Source of the DNA: Cysteiniphilum litorale
Lineage (GTDB): Bacteria > Pseudomonadota > Gammaproteobacteria > Francisellales > Francisellaceae
DNA length: 43,109 nt
NCBI RefSeq assembly: GCF_003428165.1
Contig: NZ_QLIQ01000028.1
Coordinates: 1-43,109, forward strand
Direction: 5' to 3'
The position numbers and the translations under genes are program-made. Below the pieces are notes generated by a model, which was not told where the DNA came from, made no database searches, and worked only from the letters and a program-made list of their open reading frames with translations. Positions 18,303 to 27,242 of the stretch are shown in pieces (position 1 is the first letter of the stretch; every line of letters starts with the position of its first letter).

Positions 18303-19157
18303 ATGCGTAAATTATTAATGTGTGCATCTATTGTGTTAACCTCTACAACTGTATTTGGCAATAATATTAGCCAACCTACATTTCATAGCAGAATTACCTG
18401 GGGTAGTGATGCAGCTAAAGGGGAGTTTCCTTTTTATGTAGGGGTTCTTATTAACACTGAGGATGGACTCAAACAATTTTGTGGAGGGACATTAATTGAT
18501 AAACAGTGGGTGCTCACTGCGGCGCACTGTATCAATACGGATGTTAATAAGGTGCTTCTACAGATTGGACGAGAGGAGTTTGGGTCGCAAACTGATGAAA
18601 ATACTTATAGGATCACTCAAGCAATAAGGCATCCAAGCTATCTGCACGATGATAGTGGCGCACCGGATTACTATAATCATACTGATGACATTGGTCTATA
18701 TAAGCTTGAAAAACCTGTACCACCAGAAATTTATGCTGATATTATAAATTTATATAATAGTGACAAACCTGCTGATGGTGAACAGTTTACAGTAATTGGA
18801 ATGGGCAGAACAGAAACTGGTTTATGGAAAAAGCGTTTGCAAAAAACTCGTGTGCAAATAGATGACTCTTCACAGGGATGTCATGCATGGGGGTTTGATG
18901 AGAATAAAGATATCTGTGCACGGAGTATTTCACAAGCAATAGATCATATAAGCAACATTAGTAATGGTGATTCTGGTGGTCCTATTTTGATGTTTGATAA
19001 AAATGGGCAGCCTTACCAAGTAGGTATTACTAGTAGATCTGGGCATACTGATAGTGAAGATATGGCTTTCCCTGCCTATCACTATCCATATGCTGCATTC
19101 ACTTATATTCCTAGTTATATTAATTGGATTAATGAGCAGAAGGCTAGATTTCAGTAA
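18303..19157 (+). CDS. Secreted trypsin-like serine protease (S1 family)
   Basis: This 284-residue chymotrypsin-fold protease has a signal peptide (about 1-19). A likely activation site follows at R30-I31 (SRITWGSDA, a variant of the usual RIVGG). The complete triad is visible: H75 in TAAHC, D129 in DDIGLYKL and S224 in NGDSGGP. C60 and C76 would form the standard disulfide around the histidine. So it looks active, secreted and made as a zymogen. AGAAGGA supports the ATG. It lies 59 bases after adhesin copy 2 on the same strand. S1 proteases are uncommon in bacteria but recur at the surface of some aquatic gammaproteobacteria. Substrate unknown; cleavage of the neighbouring adhesins or of host proteins is speculation. 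Confidence 0.9.
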   Translation: MRKLLMCASIVLTSTTVFGNNISQPTFHSRITWGSDAAKGEFPFYVGVLINTEDGLKQFCGGTLIDKQWVLTAAHCINTDVNKVLLQIGREEFGSQTDENTYRITQAIRHPSYLHDDSGAPDYYNHTDDIGLYKLEKPVPPEIYADIINLYNSDKPADGEQFTVIGMGRTETGLWKKRLQKTRVQIDDSSQGCHAWGFDENKDICARSISQAIDHISNISNGDSGGPILMFDKNGQPYQVGITSRSGHTDSEDMAFPAYHYPYAAFTYIPSYINWINEQKARFQ

Positions 19158-19249
19158 AAAATGCTATACTACAAAATGGTTTATGGGCGGTATAAATATT
19201 GACTTATGAAGTATTTATGAGTGTTATCAATTACTAAAGGAAAAGTAAA

Positions 19250-19981
19250 ATGCATACATATGATCAAGTTGCTACTGAATATAAGACAACAGATGAATTA
19301 CCGTATAGAGAGTATCTCGAGAAATGGCTAATTGAAAATGAACTTAGAGAGCTGAAGAAATGTCGGTCATTGGATTTGGCTTGTGGAAATGGATTTTATA
19401 CCAACATTCTCTTTGCTAATGGTTTCAGCCCTGTCCTAGGTGTTGATAGTTCAGCTGAAATGTTAGCATTGGCAGAAAAATCATTTAAGAGTCATAATGA
19501 TATATCTTTCATTCACTCATGCGTTAATGATTTTGAATCTAACCAAGAATTTGACTTGATAACAGCCGGTTTCTTGATTAATTATTGTAGTGATGTTTTA
19601 CATCTTAAGCAGGTATGCAAGAAATTATATTCTCTGCTAAGTAATAATGGCACTATATTAACTACTATTGATTTTATTGGTGAGAAAGCGAAAAGTGATA
19701 TGCTTTTGCAATATAGTGAACAAGCCTTTCATGATAGACCATTAAAGGATGGTGAAACGTTTAAATTAAGATTTTTAACAACTAATCCTTGCGATATTCA
19801 AGTAACTCATTATTCCGAAAAAACAATAACAGATGCTTTTTCCAGTGCTGGTTTTGAATTTGTCGAATGGATACCTCTTAGCATTTCCCCAAAAGGCATT
19901 AAAGAAAAGGGTAGTGAGTATTGGAATTATATGTTGGAAAGTAAACCAACACGTTTTTTAAAAATTAAAAAGCATAAATAG
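19250..19981 (+). CDS. Class I SAM-dependent methyltransferase
   Basis: This 243-residue cytoplasmic methyltransferase has the S-adenosylmethionine loop LDLACGNGFY (residues 41-50), the acidic residue after strand 2 in LGVDSSAEM, and FDLITAGFLINYC as the post-I region. These fit the Methyltransf_11/25-type Rossmann fold used on small molecules. The substrate cannot be told. AAGGA eight bases upstream is a good SD. It follows the protease by 92 bases and may be a separate unit, as there is no obvious reason for a cytosolic methyltransferase in a pilus operon. The gap after it (19982-20110) contains short direct and inverted TGTCA/TGACA motifs without clear structure. Confidence 0.85.
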   Translation: MHTYDQVATEYKTTDELPYREYLEKWLIENELRELKKCRSLDLACGNGFYTNILFANGFSPVLGVDSSAEMLALAEKSFKSHNDISFIHSCVNDFESNQEFDLITAGFLINYCSDVLHLKQVCKKLYSLLSNNGTILTTIDFIGEKAKSDMLLQYSEQAFHDRPLKDGETFKLRFLTTNPCDIQVTHYSEKTITDAFSSAGFEFVEWIPLSISPKGIKEKGSEYWNYMLESKPTRFLKIKKHK

Positions 19982-20110
19982 TCCGAATTGACAGCGCTTA
20001 AGTGTCATACGCCACTTTTGACATTAACTCTGTTATTAAGTTAAGTGACATAGTTAGATGAACTGATGAAGAACTCAAATAGTAGGGATCTAATTTACGT
20101 TTATGTTTGC

Positions 20111-20428
20111 CTACATTTCAGTATTCTTATGTACTGGTTCACACTGAAGTAGGTATTTAGCTCCTTCTTCGTTTCCAGTTCTAGATAATGTAATAAGCAT
20201 TTTGGCAGATTCTTCTCCTGATTTTAAATACACAGCACATTTTTCAAAACCTGGGGCTGTGTATGTATTGATTGTTCTATCTGGGGTCTCTTTATCAACA
20301 TTGCCTTTAAATACCTCAATTGTAGATACTTTGGCTAGTACAGGCTCCTGATTTTGATCTTGAGATGTATTTGCAAATGCAGTTAGCGCTGAAGCAGTTA
20401 ATAATGCAAGTGTAATTATATTTTTCAT
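20111..20428 (-). CDS. Small secreted hypothetical protein, 105 aa
   Basis: A clear Sec signal peptide (about 1-19, ending AFA) is followed by about 85 polar residues with two cysteines (EKCAVY and LQCEPV) that could pair. It has no membrane anchor and no lipobox. I do not recognise the family. AAAAGGT lies about nine bases before the ATG. It is monocistronic; the 286 bases upstream (20429-20714) are AT-rich and hold its promoter region plus a short sequence also found near 43015. Confidence 0.6.
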   Translation of the reverse strand: MKNIITLALLTASALTAFANTSQDQNQEPVLAKVSTIEVFKGNVDKETPDRTINTYTAPGFEKCAVYLKSGEESAKMLITLSRTGNEEGAKYLLQCEPVHKNTEM

Positions 20429-20714
20429 TTTTTTTTACCTTTTGTTGTTAATGGCATGGGTAGTCTCGCCTATAAATTACTGTTTGTCAATAAAATAACA
20501 TCATAAAATATTAAATTATGATTAATATATCGTTTTTTATTGTTGTTTTTTAAGTATTTCTTGTGATAATCGGGAGTTACAGAGGTCACTGTAATAAGAG
20601 AGTTTTAAAATGATTGAGTTAAAGGTTAGATGACTGAAGCATCAAAGTGATATAGTTAAGCTTCTCGTATGTAATTTGATCTTTCACTAAATGACAGTAT
20701 GTATTAGGCGTTTA

Positions 20715-20945
20715 TTACAGTGGTGTTTTGGCAATACAAATAAGTACTTCATCTTCTTTAATAAAAGCCAGTGGCTCTTTGGTGTATTGAACCTCTCCTG
20801 AGATCAGTTGACAGCGGCAGGTGCCACATACACCATCGCGGCATTGGAAATTGGCAGCAATACCTTGTTGTTCAAGACATTCAAGTATCGTTAATTTATT
20901 AGTATCAATCGTTATAATTTGATCATTAAGTTTAATACGAACCAT
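20715..20945 (-). CDS. yfaE: YfaE-type [2Fe-2S] ferredoxin for ribonucleotide reductase
   Basis: This 76-residue plant-type ferredoxin has the cluster cysteines at C35, C40, C43 and C70 (C-x4-C-x2-C-x26-C; the core reads CRDGVCGTCRC). In E. coli the equivalent YfaE supplies electrons to build and repair the diferric-tyrosyl cofactor of NrdB. It starts two bases after the nrdB stop, as the third gene of the nrdA-nrdB-yfaE operon, so the same role is very likely. No rho-independent terminator is obvious downstream. Confidence 0.9.
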   Translation of the reverse strand: MVRIKLNDQIITIDTNKLTILECLEQQGIAANFQCRDGVCGTCRCQLISGEVQYTKEPLAFIKEDEVLICIAKTPL

Positions 20946-20947
20946 TG

Positions 20948-22099
20948 TTATAGTTCAAAACCACTAAAGGCATTATCGGCAACATTACTATCTATTTGAC
21001 CGACAAGATAAGAGCTGATTTCTGTTTCTTGTGGTGCAACTTGGACGTTATCAGAATTAAGATAATGATTAATCCACGGTATGGGATTGCCTTTGGGCGC
21101 GATAATATCATCGGTATTAAGTCCCACAGCGTGCATCCTCTCTTTGGCTAAGTAGTCAATATATTGACAAAGGATTTGCTCATTTAATCCCAATATAGAG
21201 CCTTGTGAAAACAGATACTTTGCCCATGCCTTTTCTTGTGCGATCGCTTCTTTGAAAATGGCTTGTGCTTTATCATGTAGATTGTGTGCAATCTCGGTTA
21301 ACTCAGGGTCGCCATCTTTGCCTAAGAGAATGATATTAATCATATGCTGAGTACTGGTTAAATGCACCGATTCATCGCGTGCAATCAGTTTCATAATTTT
21401 GCCACAACCTTCAAGTTTCTTTTGCTCAGAAAAGGCAAACGTGCAGGCAAAGCTGACATAGAAGCGAATGGCTTCAAGGGCATTAACAGCATGCAGAGCC
21501 AAGTAAAGTGCTTTTTTAATGCTATGTTGACTGACTTCAATGGTTTTACCATCAATATGATAGCTTCCAGCGCCTTGTGTTTGTAACAGCTGTGTTTGCA
21601 TGATTAGATGATCGTAATAATAAGTGATGTTCTGTGCGCGTTTCCTAATCTCATGATTATCAACAATCGCATTAAACACAGGACTTGGATCATCCATGAG
21701 CGAGCGTACCATATGTGTGTATGAACGGCTATGAATTGTCTCAAAAAAGCTCCAGGTTTCAATCCACGTTTCAAGCTCAGGTAGCGAGACAAGCGGTAAA
21801 AAGGCGATATTTGGACTGCGTCCTTGCACTGAATCTAATAAGGTCTGGTATTGCAAATTAGATAAAAAAATATGCTTTTCAATGGCATTGAACTTCTGAA
21901 AGTCAACGCGATCGCGACTTAAGTCAATCTCCTCAGGACGCCAGAAAAAAGATAGCTGCTTTTCAATCAGGCGTTCAAAAATAGGGTGCTTTTGTTGATC
22001 AAAGCGTGAAACATTAACTGATGTGCCAAAAAACATCGGTTCATGCAGTTGGTTATTTGATGTTGTTTGAAAGGTCGAGTAATGGTAACTTTGTGTCAT
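20948..22099 (-). CDS. nrdB: Class Ia ribonucleotide reductase, beta subunit
   Basis: This 383-residue R2 protein houses the diiron-tyrosyl radical cofactor. Visible ligands and radical residue align with E. coli NrdB: D89 in [12 protein letters not shown]120 and H123 with radical tyrosine Y127 in [10 protein letters not shown], and the second Glu/His pair in ARDESVHL. The presence of Y127 indicates a normal tyrosyl-radical enzyme that needs oxygen for activation. Its ATG overlaps the nrdA stop (ATGA), giving translational coupling. It partners with NrdA to reduce ribonucleoside diphosphates. Confidence 0.97.
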   Translation of the reverse strand: MTQSYHYSTFQTTSNNQLHEPMFFGTSVNVSRFDQQKHPIFERLIEKQLSFFWRPEEIDLSRDRVDFQKFNAIEKHIFLSNLQYQTLLDSVQGRSPNIAFLPLVSLPELETWIETWSFFETIHSRSYTHMVRSLMDDPSPVFNAIVDNHEIRKRAQNITYYYDHLIMQTQLLQTQGAGSYHIDGKTIEVSQHSIKKALYLALHAVNALEAIRFYVSFACTFAFSEQKKLEGCGKIMKLIARDESVHLTSTQHMINIILLGKDGDPELTEIAHNLHDKAQAIFKEAIAQEKAWAKYLFSQGSILGLNEQILCQYIDYLAKERMHAVGLNTDDIIAPKGNPIPWINHYLNSDNVQVAPQETEISSYLVGQIDSNVADNAFSGFEL

Positions 22100-24384
22100 A
22101 TTTTACATGCCCCTGATTCGCATTCGTCGATATCTGCTATTTCTATCGTATGATTAGTTGGCTCTTTGCTTTCTTTGGCGTGATCGCGTGTATTGTGATA
22201 GTAAAGCGTTTTTAAGCCATATTTGTAAGCGATCAATAGATCGGACATCAAGGTTTGCATTGGCACTTTGTGATCATTAAATTTAAGCGGATCATAGTTG
22301 GTGTTGGCTGAAATTGACTGATCAATAAACTTTTGAATAATCGCACAAAGTTGCAAATAACCGGTATTATTAGGCATTTGCCATAACAGCTCATAGTGGG
22401 GCTTTAAGCGCTGAATTTCAGGGACAACCTGTTTTAATACGCCGTCTTTACTTTGTTTGATCGAGACCAAACCACGCGGTGGTTCAATGCCATTGGTGGC
22501 ATTGGATATTTGTGACGAGGTTTCTGATGGCATGATCGCGCTTAGAGTGGAATTGCGTAAGCCATGTTGTTGAATGTCTTGGCGCAAGGCTTCCCAGTCA
22601 TATTGCAGTGGAAAATCAGCAAATTCATCGATACTTTTCTTATAGTGATCAATGGGCAGTAATCCTTGGGCATAGCTTGTGTCATTGAAGTATGCGCAAG
22701 CACCTTTTTCTTTGGCTAACTTATTCGATGCTTTAAGTAGATAATATTGAATAGCCTCAAAAGATTGATGTGTCAGCTTATTGGCACTGCCATCACTGTA
22801 TTTGACATAATTTTTAGCTAAGTAATAAGCAAAGTTAATAACGCCAACCCCTAAACTACGGCGCGCTTTTGCGGGAATTTCAGCTGACGCTAACGGATAG
22901 TTTTGATAATCCAATAGATTATCTAAAGCCGTGACAATTAAAGTGGCTAAAGACGCTAGCTCATCAAGAGAATCAATAGCACCTAAATTAAATGCGGATA
23001 AAGTACATAGTGCAATCTCACCATTTTTATCAAAAATATGCTCAAGTGGTTTAGTGGGTAAGGTGATCTCCATGCATAGATTAGATTGTTTAATCGGAGC
23101 AAGTTGCGCATTAAATGCCGAATGCGTATTACAATGATCAACGTTTTGAATGTAAATACGTCCAGTTTGCGCGCGCTCCTGCATTAATAGGGCGAAAAGC
23201 TCACTGGCTTTAAGCGTTTTTTTGCGGATATCGGGCGTGTTTTCTGCAGCAATATAAAGCCTCTCAAACTCACTTTGATCAGCAAAAAAAGCATCATATA
23301 ACCTTGGTACATCACTAGGGCTGAAAAGGGTAATATTTTTTTGTTCGATTAGGCGCTGGTACATTAAGCGATTGATTTGCACCCCATAATCTAAGTGGCG
23401 GATGCGGTTATCCTCGACCCCACGGTTATTTTTAAGCACCAAGAGAGACTCAACTTCTAAATGCCACAGTGGATAAAACAAGGTAGCCGCACCACCACGC
23501 ACACCCCCTTGTGAACATGATTTTACTGCCGTTTGGAAATATTTATAAAATGGAATGCAGCCAGTGTGTAGTGCTTCGCCCTGACGGATCTCACTACCCA
23601 GTGCACGAATTTTGCCGGCATTAATACCAATACCCGCGCGCTGGGAGACGTACTTGACAATTGCCGATGCGGAAGCATTGATTGAGTCTAAACTATCATC
23701 AGTATCAATAAGTACACATGAACTAAATTGTCGTGTCGGCGTGCGCACCCCTGCCATAATTGGTGTTGGTAGAGACAGCTTAAATTGACTAATCGCATCA
23801 TAAAAATCAAGCACGTATTGCATACGTGTTGCTTTGTCATGCTTTGAAAACAAACAAGCGCTCACTAACATATAAAGCATTTGTGGGGTTTCGTAGATCT
23901 TGCCGGTAACGCGATTTTGCACGAGATATTTGCCTTGCATTTGATTCACCGCAGCATAGGTGAAGTTCATATCACGGCAATGATCAATATGTGTATTCAT
24001 TTGCTCGAACTCAGCACGAGAGTAGTCATCAAGTAAATGCGCATCATATTTTTTTGCTTTGACCAGTGCTTCAACGTGATCATGTAAATGCGGAGGCTCA
24101 AATTCGCCATAAGCTAATTTACGCAAGTGAAAGATCGCTAAGCGCGCTGCCATATATTGATAATCAGGCGTTTCTTCAGAGATTAAATCAGCAGCCGTTT
24201 TAATGATAATCGCCTGAATATCCGCTGTTTTCATGCCTTCATACAGTTGAATATGTGATTGCAACTCAACTTGAGAAACAGAGACATTTTCTAAACCTTC
24301 AGCAGCCCAAGTGATGACGCGATGGATTTTATCCAGATTAACAGGCTCTAAACGTCCTGAGCGTTTGGTGACATTTACATTCAT
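22096..24384 (-). CDS. nrdA: Class Ia ribonucleotide reductase, alpha subunit
   Basis: This 762-residue R1 protein is strongly similar to E. coli NrdA (761 aa) throughout. It has an N-terminal ATP-cone ([20 protein letters not shown]), the substrate-site cysteine in [10 protein letters not shown], and the active-site loop cysteine of [19 protein letters not shown] and the redox-shuttle C-terminus CESGACKI are also present. It reduces NDPs to dNDPs with electrons from thioredoxin or glutaredoxin. GAGGAT six bases from the ATG is the SD. The striking feature is regulation: a cobalamin riboswitch ends about 160 bases upstream on the same strand. I saw no convincing NrdR boxes in the leader. Confidence 0.98.
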   Translation of the reverse strand: MNVNVTKRSGRLEPVNLDKIHRVITWAAEGLENVSVSQVELQSHIQLYEGMKTADIQAIIIKTAADLISEETPDYQYMAARLAIFHLRKLAYGEFEPPHLHDHVEALVKAKKYDAHLLDDYSRAEFEQMNTHIDHCRDMNFTYAAVNQMQGKYLVQNRVTGKIYETPQMLYMLVSACLFSKHDKATRMQYVLDFYDAISQFKLSLPTPIMAGVRTPTRQFSSCVLIDTDDSLDSINASASAIVKYVSQRAGIGINAGKIRALGSEIRQGEALHTGCIPFYKYFQTAVKSCSQGGVRGGAATLFYPLWHLEVESLLVLKNNRGVEDNRIRHLDYGVQINRLMYQRLIEQKNITLFSPSDVPRLYDAFFADQSEFERLYIAAENTPDIRKKTLKASELFALLMQERAQTGRIYIQNVDHCNTHSAFNAQLAPIKQSNLCMEITLPTKPLEHIFDKNGEIALCTLSAFNLGAIDSLDELASLATLIVTALDNLLDYQNYPLASAEIPAKARRSLGVGVINFAYYLAKNYVKYSDGSANKLTHQSFEAIQYYLLKASNKLAKEKGACAYFNDTSYAQGLLPIDHYKKSIDEFADFPLQYDWEALRQDIQQHGLRNSTLSAIMPSETSSQISNATNGIEPPRGLVSIKQSKDGVLKQVVPEIQRLKPHYELLWQMPNNTGYLQLCAIIQKFIDQSISANTNYDPLKFNDHKVPMQTLMSDLLIAYKYGLKTLYYHNTRDHAKESKEPTNHTIEIADIDECESGACKI

Positions 24385-24544
24385 TTTTTATCCTCTATCC
24401 GCGATTAATTTAAACTAAGCAATCGGGAATAAGGACATAAGTTAGCAGGAAGTGTTTTGATATTGACTCATCAGTCAATGCCAAATATCTATGCCATATG
24501 TGTGCTTTGTTCCACGAAAGCTTTTTAACATAAAATCAATTTAA

Positions 24545-24743
24545 CCAATGGCAGATATTCGGGCTTATGGACGCGTTTAAACACCTACTGGATACTGCTT
24601 CCCAATTGTTTTAATCAGTGCGTTTCATTGACTCTCAGGGTGTAAGGATCAATGTGTATCGTTCGTTTCCAATTACCGCTGCGGGCCAGCTCTGGAGTTA
24701 CACCAGATTCCCTCTTGCGTTGCGCAAATTCGCGCAAACCATT
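24545..24743 (-). promoter_or_regulatory. Cobalamin (B12) riboswitch in the nrdA leader
   Basis: Read on the minus strand, all conserved blocks of the cobalamin aptamer occur in order. P1 AATGG (24739-24743) pairs with CCATT near 24545-24549. GGGAATCTGGTG lies at 24701-24712 and GCCCGCAGCGGTAA at 24673-24686. GCACTG is at 24616-24621 and GGGAAGC at 24597-24603. The B12-box-like AAGCCCGAATATCTGCC is near 24550-24567. The expression platform is not resolved. A 7-bp hairpin (24462-24479, loop of four) lies between aptamer and nrdA without a U-run, so translational control is as likely as attenuation. B12-controlled nrdAB is known from bacteria that also have a B12-dependent class II reductase. 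Confidence 0.9.
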
Positions 24744-24878
24744 AGCGATGTTTAAGATAAGATTCTATAGCTTTTATAAAGAAAAAGCTAAAGATTATTT
24801 TTTTCTTAGTGTGCTTATAAAAAGTGAGTGATATTTTAGTTTATCTTTTGAAGGATCACATCCCTGTGAGTGTTAAAG
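24744..24878. other. Gap between the nrd leader and the second pilus operon
   Basis: This AT-rich stretch must hold the nrd promoter (minus strand) and the end of the CS1-like operon transcript. A hairpin AGCTTTT/AAAAGCT lies at 24769-24789 with a T-run on its plus-strand side. On the minus strand there is no T-run after the stem, so it is not a convincing terminator for the pilus operon. A TATAGAAT near 24763-24770 (minus strand) is a possible -10 for nrdA. Confidence 0.3.
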
Positions 24879-25646
24879 TTAAATACCATTCCAACTCGGG
24901 TTTGAAAGGACAAAGGTAATTTTGGCACGATAATGACCTTTGTATCGTGCTTCATAGACATCATCAGCAAGGTTTGCCCAATGCCACCCAAAGAAACCAA
25001 ACGGGATATAAGCAGATTGCCCACTTGTTGTTTGTAGTCCCTGTATATTTAACATCTCTGTTTTAGTTTTTGTTTGTGTAACTTCTGCGTAACTATCTGT
25101 AGTTGAAATTAGTTTTGTGATGCTAGCAGTATTTAAATCATTGTGGTAAGTATTGCTATCGTTGTATATAACTTCATTCAAATTGTCACTTATATACATA
25201 TTAGTAGGAAGGTGAATGTTAGATAAAAGATTACCAACACCATCAAAAGTAGTAATGCTGACTTGTAATTCAACTGATTTGATGCCTCCTAAAGATCTTT
25301 GATCGTATATTTCTAAAGCGGTCTTTCTTATATAATTTTGGCTTGTTTTATAAATGGCATCACTCGTACTTGCTTGTGCTGCACTTGTGCAGAAAGATCG
25401 ATAGAGTCCTGATTTTATTGTAGTATCATGCTTGCCACAATTAATAGTGTTATCTGCACTAACAACACCGTCAACCCAAAGGCGCATACCGACAATCGGA
25501 TCCATTTGATAACGTGCAGTAATATCTATATCTTTATTGATCACCTCATCGGAGTTGATTGCTAATGTTAGTTGAACACTAGTAAATAGAGCAAATAATA
25601 TTGTTATTAGTCTATACCTTTTTAAGTTTATATTTAGATTTTTCAT
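24879..25646 (-). CDS. CS1-like pilus subunit, 255 aa
   Basis: This exported structural subunit belongs to the alternate chaperone-usher pilus. The signal peptide is about 1-29 and the mature start INSDEVINKDIDITARYQMDP resembles the CS1/CFA-I donor-strand region. Cysteines occur in INCGKHD and RSFCTS. It is clearly paralogous to the 26452 gene: NKDIDITARY, DPxVGMRLWV, SAYIPFG and a matching C-terminus YxAKITFxLSNxSWNG. GGAG five bases before the ATG is the SD. It is last in the operon. Whether it is a minor shaft subunit or an alternative major one cannot be told. Confidence 0.7.
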   Translation of the reverse strand: MKNLNINLKRYRLITILFALFTSVQLTLAINSDEVINKDIDITARYQMDPIVGMRLWVDGVVSADNTINCGKHDTTIKSGLYRSFCTSAAQASTSDAIYKTSQNYIRKTALEIYDQRSLGGIKSVELQVSITTFDGVGNLLSNIHLPTNMYISDNLNEVIYNDSNTYHNDLNTASITKLISTTDSYAEVTQTKTKTEMLNIQGLQTTSGQSAYIPFGFFGWHWANLADDVYEARYKGHYRAKITFVLSNPSWNGI

Positions 25647-25701
25647 AATGACTCCAAACGTTTTATTATGTTTGTTTTATCACACTGGTATGTACTTAAT
25701 G

Positions 25702-26406
25702 TTATTGTGAAACATCAGTGAAGCTTGGTGTGATGGTTAATGTGCTAGTACCAGAGAAAGTATCAGGATTCCAGCTTGCTAAAGTGGCATTATCAATTTG
25801 TGCAATAAATGCAAATGGTAAAACTACTGATTTACCGACCTCTTGAGTTGCAAAGTTATAGATTTGCTCATTAGTAAGCGAGACGACAGTGGCATTGTTT
25901 AATGCATCATAATATCCAACTGGAAGTGCTGAAAACTGATCAGAGTCAAATTTTAATAAACTGCTATCTGTCGTTGTGGCAACACCATATGCGCTAACAT
26001 TGAGCTGTTGTTGAGTATGCGTATCGCCGGATAGGCTTTGCACTGTTGCTTGAAGTTTGATTGAGCTAAAATTAATAAGTCCTGTATGATTACTATCGTA
26101 AATTTCTACAGCACCTCGGGCTCGTGTCGTGAACTCACTAAAATTAGCGGGTATTGCATTAGTGCTGCCATTATTCAATCCCCAGATGCTATTGTCGCCA
26201 ATAACAAGATATTCACCACCAAGTTGGATTGGTAAATTGGTGGTATTTCCAAGGTTTTGATCATGGAAAAGGACAATATCGACATTAGGCTCAGAAACAT
26301 CACCAATTTGTAATTTTACAGTGACTTCTAAGGGATCTACTGCAAAAACCACATTGGTTAAGCAAAAAAGGGTTCCTAGTGTTATCATTTTGTTTGAATT
26401 TTTCAT
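25702..26406 (-). CDS. CS1-like pilus subunit, 234 aa
   Basis: This exported subunit lies between the two paralogous pilins. It has a signal peptide (about 1-22) and a mature N-terminus VDPLEVTVKLQIGD. It has no cysteine in the mature chain and a beta-rich pattern, ending TSTLTITPSFTDVS. The lack of cysteines fits CS1-class major subunits, unlike its two cysteine-containing neighbours. It shares the motif VEIYDSN/ALEIYD with them, so all three are probably distant relatives. GAGGAG six bases before the ATG is an excellent SD, so this gene may be well expressed. Identification rests mostly on operon position. Confidence 0.6.
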   Translation of the reverse strand: MKNSNKMITLGTLFCLTNVVFAVDPLEVTVKLQIGDVSEPNVDIVLFHDQNLGNTTNLPIQLGGEYLVIGDNSIWGLNNGSTNAIPANFSEFTTRARGAVEIYDSNHTGLINFSSIKLQATVQSLSGDTHTQQQLNVSAYGVATTTDSSLLKFDSDQFSALPVGYYDALNNATVVSLTNEQIYNFATQEVGKSVVLPFAFIAQIDNATLASWNPDTFSGTSTLTITPSFTDVSQ

Positions 26407-26436
26407 GTTGTACTCCTCAATTTAGTTTTGTTCTTT

Positions 26437-26460
26437 GGATTATGGTTTTGATCATAATCC
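26437..26460 (-). promoter_or_regulatory. Hairpin at the 3' end of the first CS1-like subunit gene
   Basis: GGATTATG (26437-26444) and CATAATCC (26453-26460) form a perfect 8-bp stem with an 8-base loop, overlapping the stop codon of the 26452 gene on the minus strand. Stem-loops after the first subunit gene in pilus operons often protect that part of the message. That role here is inference. Confidence 0.4.
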
Positions 26461-27222
26461 ATTCCAACTATCATTTGATAATGTGAATGTTATTTTTGCA
26501 CTGTAGTATCCAGTATATTTTGTCTCAAAAGCCGCTGTAGATAGTGTTCCATCATAGGCAAAACCATACATTCCAAAAGGGATATATGCTGATTGATTTG
26601 TCGTAGTTGCTAAGTTTTGAAAATTAAACGCTTTTGTCGCAGTCTTTGACTCTTGAAATACTGTATAGTAACCCGTCTGAATTCGATATGGAATATTAGT
26701 GTTATCTAATGTTGTATCATATGTGTTGGACGTGTTAACAATAACTCCTGTAGCATCTTGAACTGTCATGAAATGTGACGGAATATGTACCTTGCTTAAG
26801 TTACTACCAATACCATCAAAAGTTGTGATTGTAACATTAAGATCAAAGTTTTTAATGCCGCCTAATCCGCGAGTATCATAGATTTCTAGTGCTGTTTTAT
26901 TAATATAAGCATTTGTTGTCTGATAGCCAGCGGCAGTTCCGTCGCCGCTGATTGCTACTGTAGAGCAAAATGATCTATGGCTACCTGAAACTAATGTGTT
27001 GTCCCATTTGCCACAATCAATGGTATTATCATTGCTGACAATACCATTAACCCATAACCTCATTCCCACTTCAGGATCCATGTTGTAGCGAGCCGTAATG
27101 TCAATATCTTTGTTTACCGACTCACCAGTGTTAATCGCTAATGCCATCTGCGTTTCTGTAAATAAGAGCACAAATATAAACAGATGCTTTTTAATTGGTA
27201 TGACATGTTTTTTATGTTTCAT
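26452..27222 (-). CDS. CS1-like pilus subunit, 256 aa
   Basis: This exported subunit has a signal peptide ending ALA and the mature start INTGESVNKDIDITARYNMDP. Cysteines lie in IDCGKWD and RSFCST, followed by LGGIKNFDLNVTITTFDG, with end YSAKITFTLSNDSWNG. It is paralogous to the 24879 subunit, probably by duplication around the 25702 gene. I chose the second ATG (27222) because AGGAG then lies seven bases upstream; the first ATG (27228) would be almost on top of it. It follows the tip adhesin gene by 20 bases and is followed by a perfect hairpin, so it may be the major subunit. Confidence 0.7.
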   Translation of the reverse strand: MKHKKHVIPIKKHLFIFVLLFTETQMALAINTGESVNKDIDITARYNMDPEVGMRLWVNGIVSNDNTIDCGKWDNTLVSGSHRSFCSTVAISGDGTAAGYQTTNAYINKTALEIYDTRGLGGIKNFDLNVTITTFDGIGSNLSKVHIPSHFMTVQDATGVIVNTSNTYDTTLDNTNIPYRIQTGYYTVFQESKTATKAFNFQNLATTTNQSAYIPFGMYGFAYDGTLSTAAFETKYTGYYSAKITFTLSNDSWNGL

Positions 27223-27242
27223 AAGCATTCTCCTAGTTTGTG

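Noticed and set aside
24385-24545. NrdR boxes in the nrdA leader
   Set aside because: I looked for paired ACACwATATwTwGTGT-like 16-mers and found none. The cobalamin riboswitch is the visible control element.
24769-24789. AGCTTTT/AAAAGCT hairpin as terminator of the CS1-like operon
   Set aside because: The T-run lies on the wrong side for a minus-strand transcript, and no plus-strand gene ends there.
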